The position numbers and the translations under genes were made by a program. Shown here one piece after another: positions 1 through 11,806 of a DNA stretch of 64,000 nt (positions within the stretch are counted from its first letter, which is position 1; the number at the start of each line of letters is the position of its first letter). The notes beneath the pieces were generated by a model, which saw nothing but the letters and a program-made list of their open reading frames with translations, was not told the DNA's origin and searched no databases. The stretch is from Onchocerca volvulus. Its lineage: Eukaryota; Nematoda; Chromadorea; Rhabditida; Onchocercidae. The stretch is taken from NCBI GenBank assembly GCA_000499405.2, contig HG738136.1, forward strand, positions 1,900,646 to 1,964,645. Reading direction: 5' to 3'.

Positions 1-1490
1 ACCGATTAATTCATTCAATATCTATGATTTATTTTGATTATCAAAAATGGCGATTGCAATCTATAACTCTATGCATAAATTATGCTTACATAAGGTTTTA
101 GTGTAAAATAGATGATGAATCAAAAAAGGATTATGCTTTAGTCAGACCAGCTCAAACTTTTTGACGAGACGAAATTTTCGAAAAAAAAAAAAATGTATCG
201 AAAGATTTTTCCACAGTTTCATATTTCTTGTTACAAAATCAGCAGTAAAAATTTGTAATCTTCTACAAGAAAAAGGGATAAGCCTATATTATTTATTGTG
301 AGCAGAAAAATATTTTTTCAGATTGTTGAATTGGCGTAAATTCAAATGAAAAGATTTATTAACATCCGAGAAGATAATTGCAGTTAGGAGCAAAGATTGC
401 AAGAGAATAACATTCTTGAAACAGCAAACAAACTTGAGTATTTCAGTGACAATGATAAGCTTTGAATATTAAGATACTGTAAAATCATTAAGATAAGGTT
501 ATATATAATTTTTGAGGCAAAAATTTTCCGAGCACAGTTTGTTTCTTAATGTTATTTTTTATTATTTACACAAATTTATGGTCAGAAAATGTCATTTTAT
601 TTTCATTTTGGCGATTTATTCATGTTATCAAAGAAATATCTGATTATCTTTGTTAAAGCAGTTATTTGTGGATATTTTTAGTATTTATTTTTCATTCAGT
701 GCTTCATCTTATGTCATCGAATCATTAAAATTTTTTGATTGCAGTTTGATAGTACAAGTATAATTTAAGCTTTCTTTGTCTTTCTAAAAGTGAAGATAAG
801 AAAGAATCAATTAAAAGCGAAACAGATAAGGAATCAAGACTTTTTTTGATAATTCCCTCTCCAACATGTTTTTGGATCATATTATATTTTCATATTTGAG
901 AATTAAGTTAATCATGTTTGTTAAACTATCTTTTATCTCCATGCATGACGACGATGAAACTGTGATAAATAACAAATCATCAAAAATTATTGGTGCAACT
1001 TATAAGTATCAAAGTATCATCGAAATGCTCAAATCTATCCGCTATTTCAAGAATGTTATTCAAATGTAATTTTCGGCCTTATTTGCGAATATTTTCTCGA
1101 ATATCAATAAATCTTTTCATTTAACATTTATGTTAGCTCAGCCATCTGAAAAATTGGTTTTTCTGTTTGCAAAATAAAAGTATAGGCTTATCTCTTCTTT
1201 TTACAGAGAATTAAAGGTGTTTGTTATTGATTTTTACAAGCAGAAGTATAAAATTTGTGAGAAAATCTTTTGATGCGTTTTTCTTTTCTTTTTTTTTTTG
1301 AAAATTTAGTTTCGTCCAAAAATTTGACCTAAATTTGGCTATAATGCAATCATTTCCTAATCCATCACATATTTTATATTGCAACTTTTATAATGATAAT
1401 TTTATTACACTAACCATTTTTGATAGTTAAAATAAAATGTAAATTGCGAATTTCATTCATAGATATTAAATGAATTGAACGGATTAGTGA
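1..1490. repeat. Long diverged inverted repeat (foldback-like)
   Basis: Bases 1 to about 480 match, as reverse complement, bases about 1000 to 1487. Landmarks seen in both arms: AATATCTATGA with ATCAAAAATGG near positions 20-50 and 1410-1470, a GATGAATC-like block leading into TTTTTGACGAGACGAAATTTTC at 155-180 against 1300-1325, GATAAGCCTATA at 277-288 against 1181-1192, AAAAGATTTATT at 349-360 against 1108-1119, and ATAACATTCTTGAAA at 407-421 against 1049-1063. The spacer is about 500 bp of AT-rich DNA. The arms have many substitutions and small indels, and the left end may continue outside the window. It could be an old foldback or MITE-type element or an inverted duplication. No transposase is visible. 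Confidence 0.75.
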
Positions 1491-1494
1491 ATTG

Positions 1495-4097
1495 ACGTTG
1501 CCTACATCTATTGCTGCTAAAACTTCGAACACATCTATCATTCACTGAAATTCAATTTAACTCCTTCTAATAAATGGTTATAAAATCCATAATTATATTT
1601 GAAATAGCTTCCATATCGCTGAAATATCTTTTTTAAATTTTTTAAATGATTTTATTGAGAAAGATCGATTTTGAATTATTGAGGGACATTTCCCTTTCGT
1701 TTTCTCTCCCTCTCCCTCTCTCTCTCTTTATCTCTCGCTCCGCCTCTCTGTCTTTCTATTTATCATAGTTCCAATAAGAAAAATTAAGCATATGTAAAAG
1801 GTTTTCAGGAAGTTGGAATCATTGTTGTCCAATACATCTACAGAAATAAAAATGTAAATGTTTCTTATTGTGACCTTAAATTTCCGGAAATTCTTCACCG
1901 ATTTCTTTGAAATTTTGACTTTTATGAATTTAAAAAAAAAACATCGATTGCTTTGAAATTTTGCCACAAAGTTGCATTCGAATAGGCGCATGTTTTTATA
2001 TAGACACATCTACTTTTTTCCCCAACCTTTCATACCTTTTCTCACCAACAGGTAAAAGCAAGTGAGCGGACTGAATTTTTTGATTGTGTCTACTTTCTGC
2101 CTTATCGTGAGCCGGCTATGCGAAAGCGGCCGGCCGCGTGGCCCGTTCAGCTAGTTTCCCTAATAAATGTTAAATCTTTAATCAAATCTGAAATGTTTCA
2201 TGGATATCATGAATTTACAAATCCAGTATGAGGATGAAAAGTCTTAATGAAGTTCTGTTATTATCAAAAACTGGAATGTTATATTAAGTTACAGATTTAA
2301 AAATCCAAAACAAGAAACGAAATTACAAAGTGATAAATAATTACTTGAAATCTAAAAAAGTTCCAGTGCCACTTTTTTTTTTTGAAGAGAAAAACAATAA
2401 CCATTATCAATGGAATTTAAATTATCAATTATTCTTTTTGCATGTTTAAATTATTCAGTATAATTCTTTTATTCTATTTTTTTTTAAACAAAAATCTATT
2501 CATACACATAGCAATTTCAGTTGATTGCCAAAAATTATTGGCAAATGAATATCGTTAAATTATTATTTTGTTGATTTCGAAAATGAATTATTATTAAATT
2601 ATTATTTAGTTGATTTCGATAATGAAAACGAAGGATTACATTAAAAGAATTAAAAAAATTTGAATATTGCAAAACTTAATAAATTGGTAAAATCAAAGTA
2701 GAATTAATGCAATATCAAAGGCAATAAATATCAAAGCAAAATAATATGTATAATGTTTTTAAGTTAACGGCAAATTTATCTTGTGCTACAATTGTTATAT
2801 AATGCCTATACGAAATGTAATTTTTTTTTTTTTTTTTTTTATGGTCCCTTTTCTTATATATCTGTTGTTTTTTTCTTGAATCTTTTCTCTCCTGACCTTT
2901 TGAACTTTCGCCCTTTTTAATCTTTCATTCTTCCGTGCTTATTTCTTTTTTATCTTAAGAATCAGCTTAATCATGTAAAACTTGGCTTCTATTTATTTGT
3001 TGTGCTATTATTTACCTTATTTTGACCGGCCTTATTATATTCTCATCCACTTAAGTATTTATCCCTCTTCACTTTTCAGATTCATGCGGTCATTTTAGGT
3101 TTCTCCTTTGATATTGATACTTATCATAATATCGCGTCTAATCTCATACTTAACATTTCCATTTGCTTTATGACTTTTAAAAAATGCATCTTTGGAGGAT
3201 GAAATTTGAAATATTTATTTTGATTTATTTTCCGATAAATTTCCTAAATATTCAACTTAGAAGCTGATAATTAAATTTAAATATATTGATTCGTATCATT
3301 TATGGTCAATTTTTGCTCCCGTTGCAGATCATATTTGTTTACATTTCCGCAATATTTTGAGGGAAATTTTGTAGTATCAATTAGCTTCAAAGGATTGGAA
3401 TTATTGAGTTAATACTTTTTTAATTGTCAACATTGATAGTAATCATTGATTTTATTTTGATGAAAATCAAATAACTTTGAGTGAAAATTAAACAGCTAAT
3501 TCTTTTATATGTTTTTTTTTTTCCTTTTTTGAGAAATGAATGTAAGCAAATCGATATTGCATTGTAATTTTTCAAAAATAAAATTTAACCAAGTATTGAA
3601 TTTATCCTATTTTTGAATTATGACTAAATATCAAAAATTGAAATATGACAAATGTTACAAAAATATAATTCGCCTTTTTTCAATCATAATTTAAGTTAAA
3701 ATCAGAATATGTATCTTGATTACAGAATCAAGATTAATATTATCTTAGCTGTCAAGATCAGACATTAATTTTTTTCATGATACTATACTGATCACGCAAT
3801 TTATCTGTTACGTCAAATTATCCTACCATCTTTCTTTATTTTTCACTAATGTTACGTCATCCACGTAATAAATTGTTACGTATACTCATAATCCCCTCAA
3901 CAAGTATGATTATAAATAATGAATTAGACAATTTTAAATTGAATTATTACAATCTTTGGAAAAAATATGAAAGTTTTAAATTTTGTTCGATTATTAATAT
4001 TCAAGAATATCCTAACAAAAAAACTGAAGCAAAACAGAAATGTTGGTTGAGTTTAGCTAGTGAAAATTCGAAAAATTGTCAAAATTATTGGAAATTT
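1495..4097. other. Intergenic, no gene seen
   Basis: AT-rich DNA with no supportable gene. It holds a pyrimidine tract (CT-rich, 1691-1756), an isolated GC-rich palindrome (see 2107-2160) and a poly-T run near 2819-2840. Short open frames here carry no recognisable domain and have no plausible splice partners. Confidence 0.6.
2107..2160. other. GC-rich palindromic island
   Basis: A short stretch that is far richer in G and C than everything around it. It contains the perfect 12-bp palindrome GCGGCCGGCCGC (about 2125-2136), with further GC-rich words on both sides. No tRNA, 5S rRNA, spliced-leader RNA or coding frame could be recognised in it. It may be a fragment of a repeat element or a structured RNA. 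Confidence 0.5.
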
Positions 4098-4262
4098 TTC
4101 CATTATTAGAAATTTTTCTATTATTTTCTATTATTAAAATTTTTCTATTATTCTATTATTTCTATTATTAAAAATTTTTCTATTAAAATTATTGCAAAAA
4201 AAGTTTCTATTTCTATTCTATCATTCCATTATTATTTATATTATTAGATTTTTCTATTATTT
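4098..4262 (+). repeat. Degenerate TTTCTATTATT-type repeat
   Basis: A run of words built on TTTCTATTATT with variable spacers of A, spanning about 165 bp directly before the minisatellite at 4271. It looks like slippage-derived simple sequence. No coding meaning is apparent. Confidence 0.7.
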
Positions 4263-4270
4263 TCATACAA

Positions 4271-4478
4271 ATTGTTGGAAGTTGTGATTCATATTTCAGG
4301 ATGTTGGAAGTTGTGATTCATATTTCAGGATATTGAAAGTTGTGATTCATATTTCAGAATGTTGGAAATTATGATTCATATTTCAGAATTTTGAAAGGTT
4401 TTGTGATTCATATTTCAGGATGTTGGAAGTTATGATTTATATTTCAGAATTTTGGAAGTTGTGATTTATATTTTCAGG
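4271..4478 (+). repeat. 29-bp minisatellite, about 7 copies
   Basis: About seven head-to-tail copies of a unit of roughly 28-33 bp with the core TTGGAAGTTGTGATTCATA followed by TTTCAGG. The first two copies are nearly identical and later ones diverge (GTGATTTATA, TTGAAAGG). Every unit ends in ATATTTCAG or TTTTCAG, which is the nematode 3' splice consensus. Confidence 0.9.
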
Positions 4479-5086
4479 ATTATTGCTGCTTAAAAACTTG
4501 TTACTCTTTTTATGATCATCAATAAGATGTAATTTTGCAGGATGTAATTTTTTAATATAATCCTTTATCTTTTCCTCTTATTCATAAATTTCCCCTCATC
4601 TTGAAAATATTGTCATAATTTTATTTTAAAGTATTTTGAAATATGAAGAATGAAATTTGCACTATTCAAATTGAATTGCCGAAATTGCCCTCGTCCATTG
4701 ACGGCAGTTCTTCATATTTCATTCAAGAATTCGACTATTCAAGAGTTATTTAAGAGTATTTAAGGGTTATTTAAAAATTTAAGAATTGTTTAGTTGTCAT
4801 GGACGAATTCAATCTGTGTCTTATGACAGATAAGAAAAACTTCAATTTTCAAAATTAATTATATTTGCTAATTAGCTATTTGTTTCTGATCAATTCAATC
4901 CAGTTTAATTGATTCAGAAATATTCTTTAAATTTCGTGACTTGAAAATTTAAGTTAAATAAATTATTGTTGCAAAAGGTTGCACGGAAGATTAAGGTTAA
5001 GATGAATGGAAGAAATAAGAAGGGAATAGAAGATGTGAGAGAAGCGAAGAAAAATGGATTCTGAATTTCACATTACATGAATAGTG

Positions 5087-5265
5087 TCTTATTTCTTGTA
5101 GTGGACATTTGGTGGACAAATAGTGGACTTCTCTTAGATAAGATCTTACTTCTCTTTTTGGTAAACGATTTGACAACATCTTGCTTCTTATAATGGACAT
5201 CTTGTGGACAATGTTCCAACTTCTAATAGTGGACATTGGCCAACAATTCATGTTGGACTCTTAGG
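5087..5265 (+). repeat. Degenerate TAGTGGACA tandem repeat
   Basis: Repeated words of the form TAGTGGACA / AATGGACA / TTGTGGACA with CTTCTTAT-like spacers recur through about 180 bp, including two larger half-units starting near 5087 and 5180. This is a decayed minisatellite. An open frame on the minus strand here is simply the translation of the repeat. Confidence 0.65.
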
Positions 5266-5449
5266 GCTGCAGTTTGAATGCATGCCGTGCAATCTTGCAA
5301 ATCTATTTTAAATTTCTATTGTAACAAATTTACGTTGTCTATTTTAGTTTAATTTATATTTCAATTTATTTCAAATTTATTAATATTGATATTTTTCTCC
5401 ATTTTAACATTCTTCAAATTATTCAATTTTGAATTACTTTTAATCTTTC

Positions 5450-5665
5450 CTTCATTCATTCAATTTAATTTTATTCAAAAGCTCAACAATAGCTGTCTAA
5501 TTTATTTCTATTTTTAATTTGTCTTATTTTGCTTGTGTCCTTTTATTATCATTAAAATCTATGGAAAATTTTTACATAATTTATGATTTTAAATCTTTCT
5601 TTTATTCGCTTAATTAATTTTATTCAACTTTCAATTTAAAAACTTAACAATAGCGCCTAATTTGG
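5450..5665 (+). repeat. Direct duplication, about 150-bp period
   Basis: Two diverged copies of a segment containing TTTAATCTTTC, then TTAATTTTATTCAA, then CTCAACAATAGC (or CTTAACAATAGC), then TAATTT occur at about 5437-5505 and 5590-5665. No coding potential is visible. Confidence 0.6.
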
Positions 5666-6146
5666 CAGCTTATGCACAAAAGCAATATACTTTTGTTGAT
5701 CAATGATCAAAAATTATTTCTAAATTAATTAATTATAGATTTATCATTCATAGATATATTTTTCAAAGAATTCAACTAAGATAGGAAAGCACTTGCATAA
5801 CTTTATTTCATGTTTCATTCCTTAATGTTGTAAATGAGAAGAATTCTGAATGAATGAAATTTCTTAAAATCATAAAGAAATAATTCATATAAGGTCAATA
5901 TATTAGGTCATATCTTTTCGCATTAAAAGATAATTGATATGATTGATAAAAATTGAAAAAATGAATTTAGCTGAAATAATCTACCATTTTAGACAAGCAA
6001 TTGTAAGGTAACAAAATTAAATTAACAGGTAACAGTAATATTGATTCGTAAAGATATGATTGATATAAATAGCAAACTTTGATCGATCGATATATAATGA
6101 AATACCGGTAAATTATTGTTGATAGTAGAAATTGGTGTCACAATAA

Positions 6147-6440
6147 TACTAATAATAATAAAAGTAGTAATAATAATATAATAGTAATAATAATAATAAT
6201 AACAATAATAATAGTAATAACAATAATAATAACAATAATAGTAGTAATAATAATATAATAGTAACAATAATAATAACAATAATAATAGTAATAATAATAA
6301 TAATAACAATAATAGTAGTAATAATAATATAATAGTAATAATAATAATAACAATAATAATAGTAATAATAATAATAATAATAATAACAATAATAATAGTA
6401 ATAATAATAACGATAATAATAACAATAATAATAATAATAG
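6147..6440. repeat. Trinucleotide array (AAT/AAC/AGT) with 75-bp higher-order unit
   Basis: About 290 bp made almost wholly of AAT, AAC and AGT triplets. Superimposed on this is a larger period: the word AGTAGTAATAATAATATA begins at 6163, 6240 and 6314, giving higher-order steps of 77 and 74 bp. Poly-Leu/poly-Tyr open frames on the minus strand are products of the repeat and are not genes. Confidence 0.95.
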
Positions 6441-8187
6441 TTATTGTTATTTATTGGTACTAATAAACAAATCTGGTGACAGAAATAGGATGGGAACAAA
6501 TTTGGGGACACGGAAAATGGATGAATATTACTCATTCTTCTCAATTTGTTGTTATTTGACAATGATACAACAATGCATTTACGATCGTTCACGATCATTT
6601 CATCATTTTAACCTCAAAACAAAATGATTCGGTTAAATTTTAAATTTTAAAATTCATCATTGTCAAAAATTTTCGAATTCTGTTGTTAAAATTGAGAAAT
6701 TTACAAGGTGACGTATTTTTCGTTCCATTAATGTTAAATTAGTTAAAGGTAAAATTTTTTCTTTACCTTGAAAAAATTTTTCCTTGAAATTTTTTTTTTC
6801 ATTATTTTTTTGTATTTCAAACATTCTTTTGAGAATTCTTTCTTATAATTTCCTCTATTAATCAATTTTGTTTAGGGGAAAAGTAGAAAAAAAAATTTTT
6901 TTTTTTTGAAAATTATCAAAAATGTTGCTAAAATACCAGGCTGATTACTTTCTATGACATCATAATTCAAACTTTTTTTTTTTTTTTAATGAAATATATC
7001 TGTTTCATATTTGAAATACATTTGTTTTATATCTGTTTATTCATCCGTTAATGAAATATACCTTTTTTGATTATTTATTCATATTTTATTGTTTTTTTTT
7101 ATGAAATTTATCATTTTTTTTATATCCAAGAAATGAATCATACTGGAAATTAATCTTTTCATATTATCAATTTTGTTTCCCACTGAATTACAAAGTAAAT
7201 TTCATTTTATTTTTTGTCGTACGTGAAGTTGAAACATTTCTAACTTTTACTTTTTTAAACTATTTTATAGGATCGTAGAGAATTTCATTGATCCAAAAAT
7301 GATAATCACACATTCTCTTATCATTTACAATTTTTAACATTCACAATTCACAATTACTTGTAATAATTGTAGTAGAATTGAAATCAAAAATGCTTCTTTT
7401 AGATATACTTTCGTAATTTATATCCATAATTATATTCTATTAAAAATTTAAACAATTTTTAAAACTACGAATTAAATAATTCAATCAAAATTACAATTCA
7501 AATGATACAATAATATTTTTAATATTGTAATACAGTCAAGTATTTATAATTTTTTTTCTATTATCAATTATTATCACTACTATGGCAATTAACTAATCAT
7601 ATTCTAATTGTCAGTTTTCAAACTTATCATAGTTATCAATCTGTCATAAATGTATGATTAATAATCATCACCCGTTTTGATAAATGTCCTTGAATGTTGA
7701 TATTTATCAGGGCGAAAATTACAAATGAATATCTTGAATAACTCTTATATGCGAACAGATATATCTAATATAATATTTTCTCGAAATAATGAGGTGATAA
7801 AATTATCATATATTTATGATAATTAACAGATGTAATCTTTGATTAATTAATTAGTTGAAATTAAAAAAAAAAAGAAAAAATAGATGAAATTGTGCTGGTC
7901 GAACAATTAAGATTAATTATTTCTTCTCTCGAGGACACAACAATTTTCGAACCTCCATCTCTCTCTCTCTCTCTCTCCCTCTGACATTTCACATTTCTCT
8001 TTCTTTTTTCCTTCTTTTTTTTTTTTTTTTTTTTTTAATTTTCTGATTCTTTCTCAAATCTCTTTCCTCCAAAATTTCATCGATAATTTGCAGCAAATTT
8101 ATTTTTATCTTTGTTAAATTTCCTTCTCACATCCTTTTTCTAATTCCTTTTTGCAACTTTTTTGTTAGCATAAAATTTTGCCATCAA
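6441..8187. other. Intergenic, no gene seen
   Basis: AT-rich sequence with poly-T and poly-A runs and a (CT)n tract at 7954-7982. I find no supportable exon, RNA gene or mobile-element coding sequence. Confidence 0.6.
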
Positions 8188-8515
8188 AATTAATCTAAAA
8201 TGAATATTCTTTGATCTTATTAAAGCGTGAAAACTTAAGTATCATAATCAATAATCAATAATCATTAATCAAATTCAAATATCATTTGCAATTTTTTTTT
8301 TCTTTTTTTTTATCATCAAAAATTTTTGCTGATATTTGAAATTGAGTAGATATTCTTAAACGATTGAAATTAATCTAAAAAATGAATCTTTGATCTTATG
8401 ATGAAGAATTTGTAAACAAACTTAGTATCATTCGTATTTTTCTTCTTTTTTCTTTTTTCTTTTTTTTTTTTTACCAATAAAAATTATTTTGTTGATAGTT
8501 GAAACATATGCTATG
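8188..8515 (+). repeat. Direct duplication, about 178-bp period
   Basis: The block AAATTAATCTAAAA, then ATGAAT, then TTTGATCTTAT and, further on, TTAGTATCAT occurs at about 8188 and again at about 8366. Each copy is followed by a poly-T tract, an ATCA/ACCA-AAAATT word and TTGATATTTGAAA (8328) or TTGATAGTTGAAA (8490). The copies are diverged and non-coding. Confidence 0.6.
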
Positions 8516-9859
8516 ATCATTATCGCCGTATTATTGCAAAATTAAATGCCCAAATGATTTTGTCATCAATTTATTCGATCTTTATATCGATTCTGTATTT
8601 AATTACAGATTGTTGATATTAATCAAATAGAAAAATCGAATATATCCTTTTTTCCAACTTTTTTTTTTTTAAATTTCCAATTAAATCAATAAAACATTCA
8701 TCTCTTCTTGGCTTATTTTGATCAATCCATATTTATTTCCCTTTTTTTTTTAAAAAAAATATTTATTGTATTATTACAAAATGATACATGAGTGATTTTG
8801 ATGTAATTATCATTTGACAATAAAATAAGAAAAGTTATTAATTAATTAATTAATTATCCAAAATTATAGATAAATAACTAACTTTTTCAATTGATTGCTA
8901 TCTTTATGGTGACAAACAAAAATTCTCTAGTCAATAAAATGACCATCCGTTTCCTTTCTCTCAATTCTAATCAACTCTTTATTGATCAATTAAATGACCT
9001 GAATTGATGGATAATCTAAAGAATGATTAGTTCCATTCCTTCTTTTCGCTCATCCTTTTTCTCTCGAAATCTTTTTTCAATTAAAAACTATCATTTACAA
9101 TATTCATTATTAATTGATATGAAAATTGATATTTGTAAACAAAAATTTTTCCTATCCCTCACAAAATTCTTTTCTTTTTCAGAAAAGAAAGAAAAAAAAA
9201 AGATTTTTTCCCTTCTTTCTCAAAATTTCTCCGAAAAATTAAAAATGTTGAAACTGGTTTGACAGTTTGAAACAGAGCGAGCAAGCGGATGCATTCAAGA
9301 AGTCGTACGGCAATTTTGCCTTATTTTCATTGAAAATGCCATTTTCTCAATATTGCCATATTACATTTCGATATTACAAACTGGACTGACTAATTCGCAA
9401 AATTTTTGAAAAGATTTTCTCAGAATGGCAATATTTTGGGTTGTTTGGAAATTTTCAATTTTTCGTAAACAAATGATGAAATAAATCAATCGATAATTGC
9501 TATTCTTAACCACTACTACTACTATTGATACCGCTATTTTGTTGTCATTTTTCCGCACCATTTATTTATTGTCTTACGTACGTTATGTTTCATTCCCATT
9601 TTGGTCCCTTATTACAAAATACTAAAATTATTTTCGTTTATTTGGCAAATTCAAATTGATCAAAAAACATTTGAAATAATTTTTTTTTTGGGAAATTGAT
9701 TTTGCTGAATCATTTTTTTTTTTTTTTTTTTTTTTTTGAATCTTTTTTTTTTTTTTTTTTTTTTTTTGAAAAAAGCAACTGACACAATTTGCACTATCAT
9801 CATCTCGATAACCGCTATTTTGATACTTTTTCGGATGGAAAAAAAAAGGAAAAAATTTT

Positions 9860-10690
9860 GATTATTTAAGATTTGTAATACTTTGCAATTGTTAATTGCA
9901 TCTGAATCATTAATTTGTTTGTACCATCTGAATCATTTAGTAATTGTACTATTTTGCCAAAATTGTCCATTATTTGTAGAAATTAATGCCGTAATTTTGC
10001 GATTTTTCAAATTTTATACATTTTTGTTTACGACCATGTCATTTTTGATTGGAATTTACAGTCGAATTTTTACACCCACTTTTTGATTATTTAAACATTT
10101 GAATCATTAATTGTTGTATTAACCGTAATTGTATCCGTTAACTTGAAATTAAATGCCGGAATTTTCGACAAAAAGTGCGGTTTTGTAGATTTTTTCTTTT
10201 TTTTTTTCGCTGATTGTTTTGTAAAATTCAAGTTTTGCAAGTTTGTGTGATACCATACGTCATATATTATTGGAATTTACATGCCAATTTCGAAACTTTG
10301 TCGCTATTTAATTATTTTTCGGGAAAGAAATTTGATTATTTACGATCTTTTAATATTTTTGCAGTTGCGAAATTGTATCTAAATCAGTCGTTGTTGTACT
10401 GTATCGTTACCGTAATCGTTCGTTACTTAGAATCAATATCTGGAATCTTTGATCAGGATGATTTAAGCCTTAGATCTTTGAAACTTTTGCAGTTGCTAAT
10501 TACATCCGAATCAATAATAGTTATACGGTACTATTGCCGATAGTTTTACTGTACTTTTGTCAGTAGTAATTGTATCGTATATTAGTAATATTACCAAAAA
10601 ATCGTTCGTTACGATGGAATTAATATCAGAATTTTTAATTTTCAATGCAAATTTTGTAGCTTATCGTCATTATAATAATGGAATTTAATG
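9860..10690 (+). repeat. Degenerate tandem repeat around TTGCAGTTG...ATCTGAATCA
   Basis: A set of diverged units, each with TTTGCAATTG or TTGCAGTTG, then a word like TTAATTGCATCTGAATCA, then a TTGTACTATTTTGCC-like word, then TTGGAATTTACA. Instances lie near 9880, 9920, 10020-10060, 10100, 10250-10280, 10360-10400, 10485-10520 and 10675. Open frames through this region change phase between copies, so I treat it as non-coding repeat. Two poly-T runs of more than 20 bases lie just upstream (9713-9768). Confidence 0.55.
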
Positions 10691-10881
10691 GCTACATTTT
10701 TCATAAATTTGCTAAAAAATGCAAATAAAATGCTATTTGCTTTTATTTAAATAATGCTTATTTTTAATTTAATCCATTTCAACAAGAATGAATGCAACCT
10801 TTTTTTTTCGTTTATTTCATGTTTTGAATGCATTTTTGACAAATTATATTCTATTTTTAATTTTTCTTCTTCCCATCAGAA

Positions 10882-10885
<4 letters not shown>

Positions 10886-10913
<28 letters not shown>

Positions 10914-10925
10914 CCTCTCCCTTCC
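10886..10925 (+). repeat. (TC)n microsatellite
   Basis: A clean TC dinucleotide tract of about 30 bases followed by CCCTCTCCC, lying about 0.9 kb before the thioester-protein gene. Confidence 0.9.
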
Positions 10926-11400
10926 ATGTTATTATATCTTAAAACAGTAATCGAATTTTTCCTTTTTTTTTTTTTAAAGGATTTATTCCAATAATAGAAA
11001 TGAATATTTTTTGTGAATAATAATATCCGAGGATATCATAAATTCGAAATATTCTTAGAATAAATTTGATTTTACATTCGATACTTAAATATTCAAAAAT
11101 CCGAAAATTTTTTCTTAATTTTAATTTATGCCAGCATCACTTAGTGTTCAGCAAATTTGATTGAAAATATTGTCATCTCTATCGGAATTAATCATAATTT
11201 TCGCCTAAAATCACAGATCCTGTTTCGATAAAATATGTTTTTAAATGATTTGTCACACCGTTCGGAATTTATCATTTCGAATGAAATTATTTCCTATTTC
11301 AAGCATTCGATCAGTTATCATTAATTTAAAATTTCATTTCCATACACAATTGTTTGATTTTTCCGAAGATAATTATGAGTAAGGAAAACAAAAAAAAACT

Positions 11401-11504
11401 TGTCTACGTGAGAAGTCGTTGAAGAAAAACTTGTCTACGTGAGAAAGTGTTAAAGAAATATTTGTCTACGTGAGAAATCGTTTGAAAAAATACTTGTCTA
11501 CGTG
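11401..11504 (+). promoter_or_regulatory. Four-copy TGTCTACGTG array, helically spaced
   Basis: The exact decamer TGTCTACGTG starts at 11401, 11432, 11463 and 11495, giving steps of 31, 31 and 32 bp, about three DNA turns. Copies are embedded in a longer unit (roughly AAAAACT-TGTCTACGTG-AGAAATCGTT-GAAG). The array lies about 300-400 bp before the ATG at 11807. ACGTG is the core bound by HIF-type and related bHLH-PAS factors in animals, so a cis-regulatory role for the downstream gene is plausible but inferred. It may instead be a chance minisatellite. Confidence 0.6.
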
Positions 11505-11774
11505 TTAATGATAAATTATTAGAATATTTACCTTACAAATATCTTTACATATTCTACTGATAATAACTGTTTAATTGTAATAGCTTTTATTATATAATTG
11601 TGTATCATTTTCTGTTGTGCGTTTTTATATGATATAAAAATTGAGAATAATATTACTGTAACTTATCAAGTTGTTATCACTTTTTTTTTTGACGTCTTAC
11701 ACCTAATTTTAATTTATTATTCGTTCTTGAATTTTATATGATAATTAATATCAGAAATTGAACAAATCATTGCT

Positions 11775-11780
11775 TCCAGA
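11775..11780 (+). promoter_or_regulatory. Candidate spliced-leader acceptor of the thioester gene
   Basis: TTCCAG followed by A at 11780 sits 27 nt before the start codon, with no coding exon upstream. This matches the usual short distance between a trans-splice acceptor and the ATG in nematodes. An ordinary 5'UTR intron is the alternative. Confidence 0.5.
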
Positions 11781-11806
11781 ACGATAGTTAATCCGGAAAG
11801 AGCAAA

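Noticed and set aside
866..1069. 67-residue open frame inside the inverted repeat
   Set aside because: The matching sequence of the other arm is full of stops and shifts, so there is no sign of protein-level selection.
3849..4109. 86-residue open frame on the + strand
   Set aside because: No motif, no splice partners, composition like neighbouring non-coding DNA, and it runs into simple repeat.
4997..5251. 84-residue minus-strand open frame
   Set aside because: Translation of the TAGTGGACA-type decayed minisatellite.
6022..6598. Minus-strand open frames rich in Leu and Tyr
   Set aside because: They are the translation of the AAT/AAC/AGT trinucleotide array.
10214..10543. 109-residue open frame on the + strand
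   Set aside because: Lies in degenerate tandem repeats whose copies change reading frame, so no conserved protein is implied.
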